A stretch of 34,816 nucleotides of DNA from Asaccharospora irregularis DSM 2635 (GTDB lineage Bacteria; Bacillota; Clostridia; Peptostreptococcales; Peptostreptococcaceae). Where the stretch lies: contig NZ_FQWX01000022.1 in assembly GCF_900129815.1 (NCBI RefSeq), positions 1-34,816 of the forward strand, read 5' to 3'. Positions 24,364 through 32,001 of this stretch are shown piece after piece. Numbering within the stretch: the stretch's first letter is position 1; each line of letters begins with the position of its first letter. Under the pieces are notes generated by a model. The model saw only the letters and a list, made by a program, of their open reading frames with translations. It did not search any database and was not told where the DNA came from. Both the position numbers and the translations under genes were made by a program.

Positions 24364-25038
24364 ATGAGAAAATTTAATATAGTAGAGAAGTTTGTGTCAA
24401 TAGATGGGGAGGGACCTATGGCGGGTTCTTTGGCAACATTCATTCGATTTAAGGGATGTAACCTAAGATGCAGTTGGTGTGATACTTCTTATTCTTGGGA
24501 AGCTACAGAAAAAAGTGAAGAGATGAGTGCAGATGAAATTTATTCATATATAAAAGAAAAAAAGATAAATCATGTTACGTTGACAGGTGGAGAACCCCTT
24601 ATACAGGAAGGTATTATGGATTTAATTAAGTTATTATCAGAAGATAAAAGCTTGCTTGTACATATAGAAACAAATGGGACTGTTGATATTACCCCTTTTA
24701 AAACAGTATACACTTCAAGTAATTTAAGATATATCATCGACTATAAGCTACCATCAAGTACAATGACAAAATATATGGAACCAAGGAATTTAGATGTAGT
24801 AGGTGAAAACGATGTATATAAGTTTGTAATTGGGAGCAAAGATGATTTAAACAAAGCTTATGAAGTAATCAAAAAACATGACTTAGAGAAGAAGTGTCAG
24901 GTATATCTAAGTCCTGTAACTGATTATATAGACCCCTCTGTAATAGTAGATTTTATGAAAGAAAATTTGCTTAAGAATGTAAAGTTACAATTACAATTAC
25001 ATAAGATTATCTGGGATAAAAATCGTAGAGGCGTATAG
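24364..25038 (+). CDS. queE: 7-carboxy-7-deazaguanine synthase QueE (radical SAM)
   Basis: 224 residues from the ATG at 24364 (GGAGGAC site overlapping the end of queD). It rearranges 6-carboxytetrahydropterin to 7-carboxy-7-deazaguanine using S-adenosylmethionine and a [4Fe-4S] cluster. The cluster motif is FKGCNLRCSWCDTSYSW, i.e. C-x3-C-x2-C, following the typical start VEKFVSIDGEGPMAGSLA. VTLTGGEPLIQEG is the SAM-contacting GGEP motif, and the C-terminus KLQLQLHKIIWDKNRRGV is conserved in the family. The 95 bases before queC contain no clear gene. Confidence 0.95.
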   Translation: MRKFNIVEKFVSIDGEGPMAGSLATFIRFKGCNLRCSWCDTSYSWEATEKSEEMSADEIYSYIKEKKINHVTLTGGEPLIQEGIMDLIKLLSEDKSLLVHIETNGTVDITPFKTVYTSSNLRYIIDYKLPSSTMTKYMEPRNLDVVGENDVYKFVIGSKDDLNKAYEVIKKHDLEKKCQVYLSPVTDYIDPSVIVDFMKENLLKNVKLQLQLHKIIWDKNRRGV

Positions 25039-25133
25039 AAGGGAAAAAATACAAGTAGAGGTAAAGAGTTAGCTGATAAAGTGAAAGAATCGAATAGTGA
25101 AAAGAAAGAATAAAAAAGATGGGTGTGATATAG

Positions 25134-25793
25134 ATGAAAGAAAAACAAAAAGCGGTAGTGGTATTTAGTGGAGGTCAGGATTCTACTACATGCCTATTTT
25201 GGGCACTTAAAAAGTTTGATGAAGTATTAGCTGTTACTTTTGATTATGGTCAAAGACATAAATTGGAAATAGAGTGTGCATCTTCAATTGCCAAGGAGTT
25301 GGGTGTAGAGCATCATATATTAGATATGGCACTTCTAAATCAATTGGCACCGAATGCTTTAACAAGAGATGAAATAGAGGTTAGTGAGGGAGAAGAGGGA
25401 ACACTTCCATCTACTTTTGTAGAGGGAAGAAATATGCTGTTTTTAACATTTGCAGGAGTTTTTGCAAAGGTAAAAGGGGCCAAACATATTGTCACAGGAG
25501 TATGTGAAACTGATTTTAGTGGGTACCCGGATTGTAGAGATATATTTATTAAGTCTTTAAATGTGACTATGAATTTAGCTATGGACTATCCATTTGTATT
25601 ACATACTCCGCTAATGTGGATTGATAAAGCACAAACATGGGAAATGGCTGATAAATTAGGCAAATTAGAATACATAAGAGAAAAAACGTTGACTTGCTAC
25701 AATGGAATAAAAGGGGATGGATGCGGAGAATGCCCTGCTTGTCATCTGAGAAAAAGAGGATTAGATAATTATTTAAAGAGTAAAGGAGAATAA
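25134..25793 (+). CDS. queC: 7-cyano-7-deazaguanine synthase QueC
   Basis: 219 residues. ATP-dependent conversion of 7-carboxy-7-deazaguanine plus ammonia to preQ0. The PP-loop ATP motif [14 protein letters not shown] (11-24) and TFDYGQRH lie near the N-terminus. The zinc site is visible at the C-terminus as four cysteines in [20 protein letters not shown] (about 187-206). ATG is preceded by the weaker GGGTGTGAT site. It lies between queE and queF, so the four genes form a complete route from dihydroneopterin triphosphate to preQ1; the GTP cyclohydrolase is not in the window. Confidence 0.95.
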   Translation: MKEKQKAVVVFSGGQDSTTCLFWALKKFDEVLAVTFDYGQRHKLEIECASSIAKELGVEHHILDMALLNQLAPNALTRDEIEVSEGEEGTLPSTFVEGRNMLFLTFAGVFAKVKGAKHIVTGVCETDFSGYPDCRDIFIKSLNVTMNLAMDYPFVLHTPLMWIDKAQTWEMADKLGKLEYIREKTLTCYNGIKGDGCGECPACHLRKRGLDNYLKSKGE

Positions 25794-25795
25794 CT

Positions 25796-26299
25796 ATGCA
25801 TCAATCAGGAAGAAAAAAGGAAGAACTGCAAGATATAACATTACTTGGTAATCAAGGTACAAAGTATGAATTTGGATATACTCCAGAAGTATTAGAGGTA
25901 TTTGACAATAAACACCCTAATAACGATTATTTCGTGAAATTTAACTGTCCAGAATTCACAAGTCTTTGTCCTATTACAGGTCAGCCAGACTTTGCTACTA
26001 TTTATATAAGCTATATACCAGGAGAGAAAATGGTTGAGAGTAAATCTCTTAAATTATATCTTTTCAGCTTTAGAAATCACGGAGATTTCCATGAAGATTG
26101 TATGAATATTATCATGAAGGATTTAATCAAACTTATGGATCCTAAGTATATTGAGGTATGGGGAAAATTTACTCCAAGGGGAGGAATCAGTATAGATCCT
26201 TATTGTAATTATGGTATGCCAGGAACGAAGTTTGAGGATATGGCTAATCATAGGTTGATGAATCATGATATGTACCCAGAAAAAGTTGATAACAGATAA
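25796..26299 (+). CDS. queF: NADPH-dependent preQ0 reductase QueF
   Basis: 167 residues, starting two bases after queC ends, with a GGAG site within the end of queC. It reduces the nitrile of preQ0 to the aminomethyl of preQ1, the only known biological nitrile-to-amine reduction. The catalytic cysteine is C58 in [15 protein letters not shown], with D65 as the proton donor. [20 protein letters not shown] holds the QueF family motif ESKSLKLY for NADPH and substrate binding. The length is that of the single-domain (Bacillus-type) enzyme. A weak hairpin (CCCATAGTGTGGG) follows at about 26311-26323. Confidence 0.95.
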   Translation: MHQSGRKKEELQDITLLGNQGTKYEFGYTPEVLEVFDNKHPNNDYFVKFNCPEFTSLCPITGQPDFATIYISYIPGEKMVESKSLKLYLFSFRNHGDFHEDCMNIIMKDLIKLMDPKYIEVWGKFTPRGGISIDPYCNYGMPGTKFEDMANHRLMNHDMYPEKVDNR

Positions 26300-26405
26300 A
26301 AATCAAGATACCCATAGTGTGGGATTGTTTGATAATTATATAAAATAACTATACAAAACCTGCAGACATAGATATTTCCTATTAGACACAACTAGGTATA
26401 ATTTT

Positions 26406-26423
26406 CTATTATAAGTATAATAG
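26406..26423. promoter_or_regulatory. Perfect palindrome upstream of the arsenosugar-type operon
   Basis: CTATTATAAGTATAATAG has perfect 8-base arms around AG, about 55 bases ahead of the operon start. It is a plausible operator. It loosely resembles Fur/PerR-type AT-rich boxes, but I cannot name the regulator. Confidence 0.45.
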
Positions 26424-26476
26424 GGGAATTTATAGAAAGTTGTAGATATATAACGATATTGGGAGGTATAGGAAAT

Positions 26477-26809
26477 ATGAATACATATTATAATCCTAAG
26501 GATTTAGGAAGATTTGGAACAATAGGAGAAGAAGCTCCTCAATTATGGGAGAGCTTTATGTCATACTACGGAAAGGTATTTGAAGAAGGTGCTTTAACTG
26601 CTAGAGAAAAATCTCTTATAGCGCTTGCAGTTGCCCATACAGTGCAATGCCCATACTGTATTGATTCTTATACTCAAGATTGTTTAGAAAAGGGTGTAAA
26701 TGAAGAACAGATGACAGAGTTAGTACATGTTGCAGCTGCCATACGCGGTGGAGCTACATTAGTACATGGTGTTCAAATGAAAAATGTAATAAAAAACTTA
26801 GAATTATAA
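26477..26809 (+). CDS. AhpD-like (carboxymuconolactone decarboxylase family) protein of the ArsS operon
   Basis: 110 residues from the ATG at 26477 (GGGAGG site; an in-frame TTG upstream lies before that site). C58 and C61 in AVAHTVQCPYCIDSYTQDC form the AhpD-type CxxC, with the nearby histidine and glutamates of the CMD fold (EGALTAREKSLIALAVAHT). This short form, starting MNTYYNPKDLGRFG, is the 'arsenosugar biosynthesis-associated peroxidase-like' protein that usually precedes arsS. It probably handles thiol/disulfide or peroxide chemistry for its partner. ArsS starts 23 bases downstream, so both are in one operon. Confidence 0.88.
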   Translation: MNTYYNPKDLGRFGTIGEEAPQLWESFMSYYGKVFEEGALTAREKSLIALAVAHTVQCPYCIDSYTQDCLEKGVNEEQMTELVHVAAAIRGGATLVHGVQMKNVIKNLEL

Positions 26810-26832
26810 TAAAAGTATTGAGAGGATTTGTT

Positions 26833-27813
26833 ATGTTAAGCTTAGAAGAGTTAAACAGTTTAGATGGGGTTTCATATTTTGAAGAAAATATTAGTGATGA
26901 AGATGTTAAGAAAACAGAAAAAATACTTCAAACACTTCAGGTTAATATAGGTAAAAAATGTAATTTAGCATGTAAACATTGTCATGTTCAGGCAGGTCCA
27001 AATAGAACAGAGTTGATGTCAAAAGATATTATGAAAGATTGTTTGGTAGTTTTCAAAGAACAGGGCTTTTCTATATTAGACATCACAGGTGGGGCGCCTG
27101 AGATGAACCCAGAGCTTATGTGGTTTATAGAAGAAGCCACTAAGATAGCTAAAAAAGTAATAGTAAGAACAAACCTTACTATTTTAAAAGAAGAGGAATA
27201 TAAGCATTTACCTGAGTTTTATGCAAAGCATAAGGTAGAGTTAGTTTGCTCGCTTCCATATTACACAGCAAAAGACACTAATCGCCAACGTGGAGAAGGG
27301 GTATTTGAAGATTGCATAGATGTATTACAAAAGTTGAATGAAATTGGATATGGTAGAAATCCAGAGCTTATTTTAAATATGGTGTATAATCCTGGGGGAG
27401 CGTTTTTACCGGCACCACAGGCATCTTTGGAGGAACAATACAAGATAAAACTTAAAAATCAATTCGATATTGATTTCAACCAATTATTTACTATTACAAA
27501 TAACCCTATTGGAAGATTTGGAGGTTTTTTAAAGCGTAGTAATAATTTAGAAAGATATATGGATAGATTATGTTCGGCATTTAATCCATCGGCATTAAAA
27601 GGAATGATGTGTCGTACGCAATTGTCTGTATCGTGGGATGGAAGTCTGTACGATTGCGATTTTAATCAGGCGGTTGATCTTAAGGTTGAGGGTGAAAATA
27701 GTATTTCAATGTTAAAAGGTAAGGAGTTATCTCAAAGAAAAATTAAATTTGGAAATCATTGTTATGCTTGTACTGCAGGTGCTGGATCTAGTTGTGGAGG
27801 CACAACTGCCTAA
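26833..27813 (+). CDS. arsS: ArsS-type radical SAM protein (arsenosugar biosynthesis)
   Basis: 326 residues from the ATG at 26833 (GAGAGG nine bases upstream). The radical SAM cluster is C43, C47, C50 in GKKCNLACKHCHVQAGPNRT. The SAM-binding ITGGAPEMNPEL follows, and the strand KVIVRTNLTILKEEEY and the C-terminal DUF3641 domain (MMCRTQLSVSWDGSLYDCDF, then HCYACTAGAGSSCGGTTA) are family-specific. ArsS proteins act on dimethylated arsenic during arsenosugar formation in some bacteria, but distant members may modify other substrates. ArsM, the methyltransferase normally beside it, is absent from this window. A C_GCAxxG_C_C redox protein follows 15 bases later. Confidence 0.9.
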   Translation: MLSLEELNSLDGVSYFEENISDEDVKKTEKILQTLQVNIGKKCNLACKHCHVQAGPNRTELMSKDIMKDCLVVFKEQGFSILDITGGAPEMNPELMWFIEEATKIAKKVIVRTNLTILKEEEYKHLPEFYAKHKVELVCSLPYYTAKDTNRQRGEGVFEDCIDVLQKLNEIGYGRNPELILNMVYNPGGAFLPAPQASLEEQYKIKLKNQFDIDFNQLFTITNNPIGRFGGFLKRSNNLERYMDRLCSAFNPSALKGMMCRTQLSVSWDGSLYDCDFNQAVDLKVEGENSISMLKGKELSQRKIKFGNHCYACTAGAGSSCGGTTA

Positions 27814-27828
27814 GAAAGGGGGATTATT

Positions 27829-28257
27829 ATGACGGAAGAACAAATAAATGATATGTTTAAACAAGGATTTGATTGTGGGCAGGTAGTACTAAGTGCCCTT
27901 TCATCTAAGCTAGATATAGATGAGGAGATGGCAAAAAGAGTTTCTGCCTGTTTTGGAGGAGGTATGTTCTCTGGACAAACATGTGGAGCAGTAACAGGTT
28001 CTTATATGGCAATAGGATTAAAGAATGGGCACTGTGATGCAAATACTCCTGAAATAAAATCAAAGATGATAGAGTTAATGAGTGATTTCAATGATAAGTT
28101 TCTAGAAAAATATCCGTCTACTTGCTGCAAAGAAATGCTAGGTCATGATATTAGCAATCCAGATGAGATGGAGGTAATACTAGAAAAGGGGTTACTAACT
28201 AATTTCTGTCCAAAAGTAGTTTTAAATGCTATCGAAATACTAAATGAAATTATATAG
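27829..28257 (+). CDS. C_GCAxxG_C_C-family (putative redox-active) protein
   Basis: 142 residues with AAAGGGGG upstream. Conserved cysteines appear in FDCGQVV (C16), SACFGGGMFSGQTCGAVTG (C41 and C52), KNGHCD, and the pair in STCCKEMLG, with a late NFCPKVV. This is the C_GCAxxG_C_C family, whose invariant cysteines suggest redox or metal chemistry. No enzyme activity has been established for it. It is the third gene of the operon with the AhpD-like protein and ArsS, and a strong bidirectional terminator follows. Confidence 0.85.
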   Translation: MTEEQINDMFKQGFDCGQVVLSALSSKLDIDEEMAKRVSACFGGGMFSGQTCGAVTGSYMAIGLKNGHCDANTPEIKSKMIELMSDFNDKFLEKYPSTCCKEMLGHDISNPDEMEVILEKGLLTNFCPKVVLNAIEILNEII

Positions 28258-28273
28258 TTTGGTATAAAATATA

Positions 28274-28318
28274 AAAAAATAGAGGTATTGCCTAGTAATG
28301 GTAATACCTCTATTTTTT
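28274..28318. terminator. Strong bidirectional terminator after the arsenosugar-type operon
   Basis: AAAAAATAGAGGTATTgcc pairs with ggtAATACCTCTATTTTTT, giving a stem of about 19 base pairs with T runs on both strands. The following bases up to the LytTR remnant at 28462 show no gene. Confidence 0.88.
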
Positions 28319-28461
28319 ATATGTCAAAAAATTATATTGAATTTAACATATAAGATTACTATTAAACTTAGGGAAGTCTTTATCGCAGAAACTTTGTATT
28401 TCAGGGGTGTTTTTCTACCACTTACCTAAAAACAACTGACAATATAAATATTAGTATATAG

Positions 28462-28680
28462 ACTGAGAAATATACGACAAACAAAAGGCTTTATGAACTG
28501 GAGAATCAGTTGGGGCAAAATTTCTTGAGAATTTCTAAAACTACTTTAATTAATTTGAAAAAAATTGCAAGTGTAGAGCCGTCTTTCAATGGTATGATGC
28601 TTTTGAACCTTAAATGTGGATGTAGTGATTATATTTCTAGAAAGTACTTACCAGATTTAAAAAAATATTTAGGGTTATAG
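28462..28680 (+). pseudogene. Remnant of a LytTR-domain regulator gene
   Basis: An open frame of 72 codons with no start codon or ribosome binding site encodes the C-terminal LytTR DNA-binding domain: KRLYELENQLGQNFLRISKT, then TLINLKKIASVEPSFNGMML and SDYISRKYLPDLKKYLGL. A stop codon at 28459-28461 interrupts the frame, and the upstream codons NISI may be its continuation. The N-terminal half is missing. It sits 11 bases before a DUF3021 gene, which is the usual downstream partner of such LytTR regulators, so the pair was once intact. The domain is clear; the claim that it is a dead gene rests on the missing 5' end and would fail if a sequencing error explains the stop. Confidence 0.75.
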
Positions 28681-28691
28681 GTGGTGTTTTT

Positions 28692-29123
28692 ATGTTAAAA
28701 AAAATTATAATAAAATTTATCCAAGGTATAGCTTATGGATGCACAGTGTTGACTGTGTTGGGATTAATATTTGCAATTAATGATGGAAGTAATTTCAACA
28801 GTTTAACTTCGCATGAGTATATAAGAAATGTAATTGCCTCAATGATAAGTGGAGTAGGATTTGTTGTACCATCTATCATATATGAAAGAAAAAATCTATC
28901 AATGGGAATGCAAATATTTATTCATATGGGAGTTGGTTTAACAGTATATATACTCTCTGCTTTGTATGGAGGATGGATTCCTGTGGATTATGGGTTAAGA
29001 GCCATAGTTTTATCTATTATTATAATGATTATAATGTCTTTTATAATATGGAGCGGATTTTATATATATTTTAAAAGAGAAGCAAAAATTATGAATATGA
29101 AAATACAAGATTTAGAGAAATAG
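28692..29123 (+). CDS. DUF3021 family membrane protein
   Basis: 143 residues starting at ATG just after the LytTR remnant, preceded by GTGGTG. Four hydrophobic segments are visible: about 12-30, 47-65 (IASMISGVGFVVPSIIYE), 73-95 (FIHMGVGLTVYILSALYGGW) and 105-130 (IVLSIIIMIIMSFIIWSGFY), followed by a charged tail (KREAKIMNMKIQDLEK). This is the DUF3021 pattern. In its usual setting the protein inhibits or modulates the LytTR regulator encoded upstream. Here that partner is broken, so the gene may be an orphan. A terminator follows. Confidence 0.82.
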   Translation: MLKKIIIKFIQGIAYGCTVLTVLGLIFAINDGSNFNSLTSHEYIRNVIASMISGVGFVVPSIIYERKNLSMGMQIFIHMGVGLTVYILSALYGGWIPVDYGLRAIVLSIIIMIIMSFIIWSGFYIYFKREAKIMNMKIQDLEK

Positions 29124-29146
29124 AACTTTTGGTATTTAGCATAGTG

Positions 29147-29196
29147 GGAATAATATCTATGAATTAGAAATGATTATAGATATTATTCCTTTTTTA
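29147..29196 (+). terminator. Intrinsic terminator of the DUF3021 gene
   Basis: GGAATAATATCTAT pairs with ATAGATATTATTCC (perfect 14 base pairs), followed by TTTTTT. Confidence 0.88.
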
Positions 29197-29254
29197 AATT
29201 TAGTTTAAGAAAAAAAATAAAATGGTATAATATGGAATAAGAGGGTTAAAAATG

Positions 29255-29269
29255 TTATAATTATAGTAA
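29255..29269. promoter_or_regulatory. PerR-like box upstream of rubrerythrin
   Basis: TTATAATTATAGTAA matches the PerR consensus TTATAATnATTATAA except for two positions. It lies in the 327-base gap before rubrerythrin, a gene often under PerR control in clostridia. The rest of that gap is AT-rich, with an inverted TATTATT/AATAATA pair near 29402-29427 but no gene. The distance to the start codon (about 255 bases) is large, so this is tentative. Confidence 0.35.
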
Positions 29270-29523
29270 TATTAATAATTTTATATAAGATCAATACAAT
29301 CCGCCATACAATTAAGACTAATCTAATCATGACCAAGGCCATAAATTAAAATCAAATAAAGATTTTCATAGGAAATCCTTTATAAGCATAATCACATGTA
29401 TTATTATTTAAACTTTGTATAATAATAAAGGAGAATCCTTGAAATATATAAGTCAACAGTTATAACTTTGACTATATTCTTTAACTAAGAATGAATGGAA
29501 TGTATATTAATAGGAGGTAAGTT

Positions 29524-30111
29524 ATGAAGAGTTTAAAGGGAAGTAAAACAGCTGAGAATCTAATGAAATCATTTGCAGGAGAGTCTCAAGCTAGAACTAG
29601 ATATACATATTATTCTAGTGTCGCTAAAAAAGAGGGATATGTTCAAATATCTAATATTTTTATGGAAACAGCAGAGCAAGAAAAAGAGCATGCAAAAAGA
29701 TTTTATAAGTTTCTAAGAACAGATTTTGTAGATGAAGCTATAGAAATTCAAGCTTCATATCCAGTTTCTTTTCATCAAGAAACCTCTAAAAATTTAAAAG
29801 CCGCTGCTAGTGGTGAAAACGAGGAATGGTCAGAACTTTATCCTGAGTTTGCAAAGGTAGCTGAAGAAGAAGGTTACCCTGAAGTGGCTCAAGCATTTAG
29901 AAAGATATTAGAAGTTGAGAAATTCCATGAGAGAAGATATTTAAAATTATTAGAAAATCTGGAAAATGGAACAATATTTAAAAAAGATGAAGTAATTATG
30001 TGGAAATGTAATAATTGTGGGTATATACATGAAGGAAAGGAAGCACCAGGTGTATGTCCAGCATGTCAACATCCACAGGGGTACTTTGAAGAATTTGTAG
30101 AAAACTATTAA
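29524..30111 (+). CDS. rbr: Rubrerythrin
   Basis: 195 residues with AGGAGGT upstream. The N-terminal ferritin-like four-helix domain has the diiron-site helices: [55 protein letters not shown] and [15 protein letters not shown], giving the glutamate and histidine ligands. The C-terminal rubredoxin-like domain has [13 protein letters not shown] and [10 protein letters not shown], i.e. two CxxC knuckles. The enzyme reduces hydrogen peroxide in the cytosol of anaerobes, with electrons from NAD(P)H through rubredoxin. The superoxide dismutase gene starts 26 bases later, so the pair removes superoxide and then peroxide. Confidence 0.96.
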   Translation: MKSLKGSKTAENLMKSFAGESQARTRYTYYSSVAKKEGYVQISNIFMETAEQEKEHAKRFYKFLRTDFVDEAIEIQASYPVSFHQETSKNLKAAASGENEEWSELYPEFAKVAEEEGYPEVAQAFRKILEVEKFHERRYLKLLENLENGTIFKKDEVIMWKCNNCGYIHEGKEAPGVCPACQHPQGYFEEFVENY

Positions 30112-30137
30112 AAATTATTAATATGGAGGTAGTAAAT

Positions 30138-30755
30138 ATGATATTTGATAAGATAAAATTAGGTTATGGATATTCTGATTTAGAACCACATATAGATGCA
30201 TTAACTTTAGAAACACATTATGGAAAACATTTACAAACATATGCTAATAACTTAAACAATATATTAGAAGGACATGAAGATCTTGTAAAAGGAAAAACAT
30301 TAGAAGAAGTACTATCTGATCTTGAAGCTATTCCTGAAGATATAAGACAAGGTGTTATAAACCAAGGAGGAGGAGTTTCAAATCATAACTTCTATTTCTC
30401 TATATTATCACCTAATGCTAAAAAAGAACCAAGTGGTAAACTTTTAGAAGCTATAAATAAAAAATTCGGAAGCCTTGATGCTATGAAAGAAAAATTAAAT
30501 AGTGTAACAGTAGGAGTTTTTGGATCTGGTTGGGGTTGGCTAGTTTTAGATGAAAACGGTGAATTAGAAATTATATCAACTAAAGATCAAAACTCACCAT
30601 ATAGTTTAAATAAAAAACCATTAATAACTATAGACGTTTGGGAACATGCATATTATCTAAAATATAAAAACGTAAGACCTGAATATGTTAAAAATATATG
30701 GAATGTTATCGATTGGGCAAAAATAGAAGAAATATATGAAGGTTATATAAAATAA
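30138..30755 (+). CDS. Fe/Mn-type superoxide dismutase
   Basis: 205 residues from the ATG at 30138. An ATG at 30123 overlaps the GGAGGT ribosome binding site and is rejected. Metal ligands appear in the expected places: H27 (LTLETHYGKH), a histidine in GGGVSNHNFYF, and the aspartate and histidine of TIDVWEHAYYLKY. The GSGWGWLVLDENGELEI stretch is conserved in the family. It dismutes superoxide to oxygen and peroxide in the cytosol. Choice of iron or manganese cannot be decided from these residues. It is downstream of rubrerythrin in an apparent operon that ends in a terminator. Confidence 0.95.
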   Translation: MIFDKIKLGYGYSDLEPHIDALTLETHYGKHLQTYANNLNNILEGHEDLVKGKTLEEVLSDLEAIPEDIRQGVINQGGGVSNHNFYFSILSPNAKKEPSGKLLEAINKKFGSLDAMKEKLNSVTVGVFGSGWGWLVLDENGELEIISTKDQNSPYSLNKKPLITIDVWEHAYYLKYKNVRPEYVKNIWNVIDWAKIEEIYEGYIK

Positions 30756-30803
30756 CTTTTGATTTGATTATATAACTAGATTTATAAATTAAGCGATAGC
30801 TCT

Positions 30804-30845
30804 AAAAAGTCTGGCTTCAGTAAACCACTGAGGCCAGGCTTTTTA
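30804..30845 (+). terminator. Intrinsic terminator of the rubrerythrin-SOD operon
   Basis: AAAAAGTCTGGCTTCAG pairs with CTGAGGCCAGGCTTTTT (with G-T pairs), loop TAAACCA, then T-rich sequence. The 314 bases from here to 31159 hold AT-rich sequence, one tiny ORF (31042-31071) and the leader of the next operon; no riboswitch was recognised. Confidence 0.88.
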
Positions 30846-31041
30846 TAATGCATAGAAAACTATAATTATATTTCTTTATTTAGATTGCGTATACGTGATA
30901 TAGAAAAAATCTATTAGACTATAGTTAGCTATATATATTATAATTTATTGTAAATTGCAGTAAATTTAAACTATTTATATTAGAATTTTGGGGAAAATCA
31001 TAGAATATACTTACAAAGGATTTGTAAAGGGGGGAAATCTG

Positions 31042-31071
31042 ATGACTTATATTAGGAAGTTTAAGTTATAG
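31042..31071 (+). other. Nine-codon ORF in the leader of the importer operon
   Basis: ATGACTTATATTAGG... encodes MTYIRKFKL and is preceded by a strong AAGGGGGGA site at normal spacing. It may be a leader peptide upstream of the importer operon or a chance ORF. I see no attenuator hairpin after it. Confidence 0.2.
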
Positions 31072-31159
31072 ATGTAAGTTTATAAGATATTCTAAAATAT
31101 TTATTAACAAAATAATTATAGTTTAAATTTGATTGTATTATAAAATATTGGGGGGACAA

Positions 31160-31999
31160 ATGGTGAAAAATAGATATATAAAAAAGCTATTCTTAATACT
31201 AATTTTAGTGTTAGGTACAGGATGTAGCAATAAAAATTCAAATGAAAATGTGGACAAGGTTGAGGAGAAAGAGACTATTAAAATTGGCTGCATGAGAATT
31301 ACAGAAGATATAATAGATTATGTAATAGATGAGATGAAGGACTCAAATTACAAAATAGAGAAGGTTGTATTTGATGGTGCATCAAATATACCTGCAACAG
31401 CACTGAATGATGGAAGTATAGATGGATTTGTAGTAAATCATTTACAGTGGGTAGAGGTGTTCAATGAAAAAAACAATACTAATCTAAAAATGGTAAAGCC
31501 TTATATATACTATTTTAAAAATGGAGTTTACTCATCAAAGTACAATAGTATTGATGAACTTCCAAAAGATGCTGTAGTTGCTATACCAGGAGATCCAAAT
31601 AATATGGATAGAAGTTTAAGATTACTACAAAGAATGGGACTAATTAAATTAGATGATAAAAAGGAACTTTGTAATGTAGCGGATATTACTGAAAACCCTA
31701 AAAATATAAAACTATTAGAAACTGAAATTACAGCAACTGTAAAGAGTTTGTATGATGTTGACATGATTATATCTGGTGCAAATGCAATGAGACTTTCAGG
31801 AGAAGACTTTGAAAAAAGTTTATTCAACGATCCTGTTGACAAGGATTTCCCTATTAGCTTAACGGTTAATGATGGAACAGAAGATGAAAAATGGGTAAAA
31901 GAGTTTATGGAAGCAACAAATAAAGAGTCTTTCAAAAAGAAATTTAATGAAAACTATAAAGGAACATTTATATTATATAACGATATAAAAGGGGAATAA
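31160..31999 (+). CDS. NLPA/MetQ-type substrate-binding lipoprotein of an ABC importer
   Basis: 279 residues from the ATG at 31160 (GGGGGG site). The signal peptide KKLFLILILVLGTGC ends in a lipobox (LGTGC), so the mature protein is lipid-anchored outside the membrane. The fold pattern of NLPA proteins is visible: IKIGCMRITEDIIDYVIDEM, DGSIDGFVVNHLQWVEVFNE, the conserved FKNGVYSSKYNSIDELPKDA, AIPGDPNNMDRSLRLLQRMG and VDMIISGANAM. Most characterised relatives bind methionine; the GDPNN loop is shared, but the pocket residues cannot be judged here. A creatininase-family gene follows within three bases, so the substrate may be an amide rather than methionine. Confidence 0.88.
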   Translation: MVKNRYIKKLFLILILVLGTGCSNKNSNENVDKVEEKETIKIGCMRITEDIIDYVIDEMKDSNYKIEKVVFDGASNIPATALNDGSIDGFVVNHLQWVEVFNEKNNTNLKMVKPYIYYFKNGVYSSKYNSIDELPKDAVVAIPGDPNNMDRSLRLLQRMGLIKLDDKKELCNVADITENPKNIKLLETEITATVKSLYDVDMIISGANAMRLSGEDFEKSLFNDPVDKDFPISLTVNDGTEDEKWVKEFMEATNKESFKKKFNENYKGTFILYNDIKGE

Positions 32000-32001
32000 A
32001 A

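Noticed and set aside
28321-28461. Transposase remnant before the LytTR fragment
   Set aside because: No frame gives a recognisable transposase motif; the frame merely continues from the LytTR domain with stops.
30846-31159. SAM riboswitch or T-box before the MetQ-like importer
   Set aside because: No kink-turn, specifier or T-box sequence was found, and no terminator/antiterminator pair is visible.
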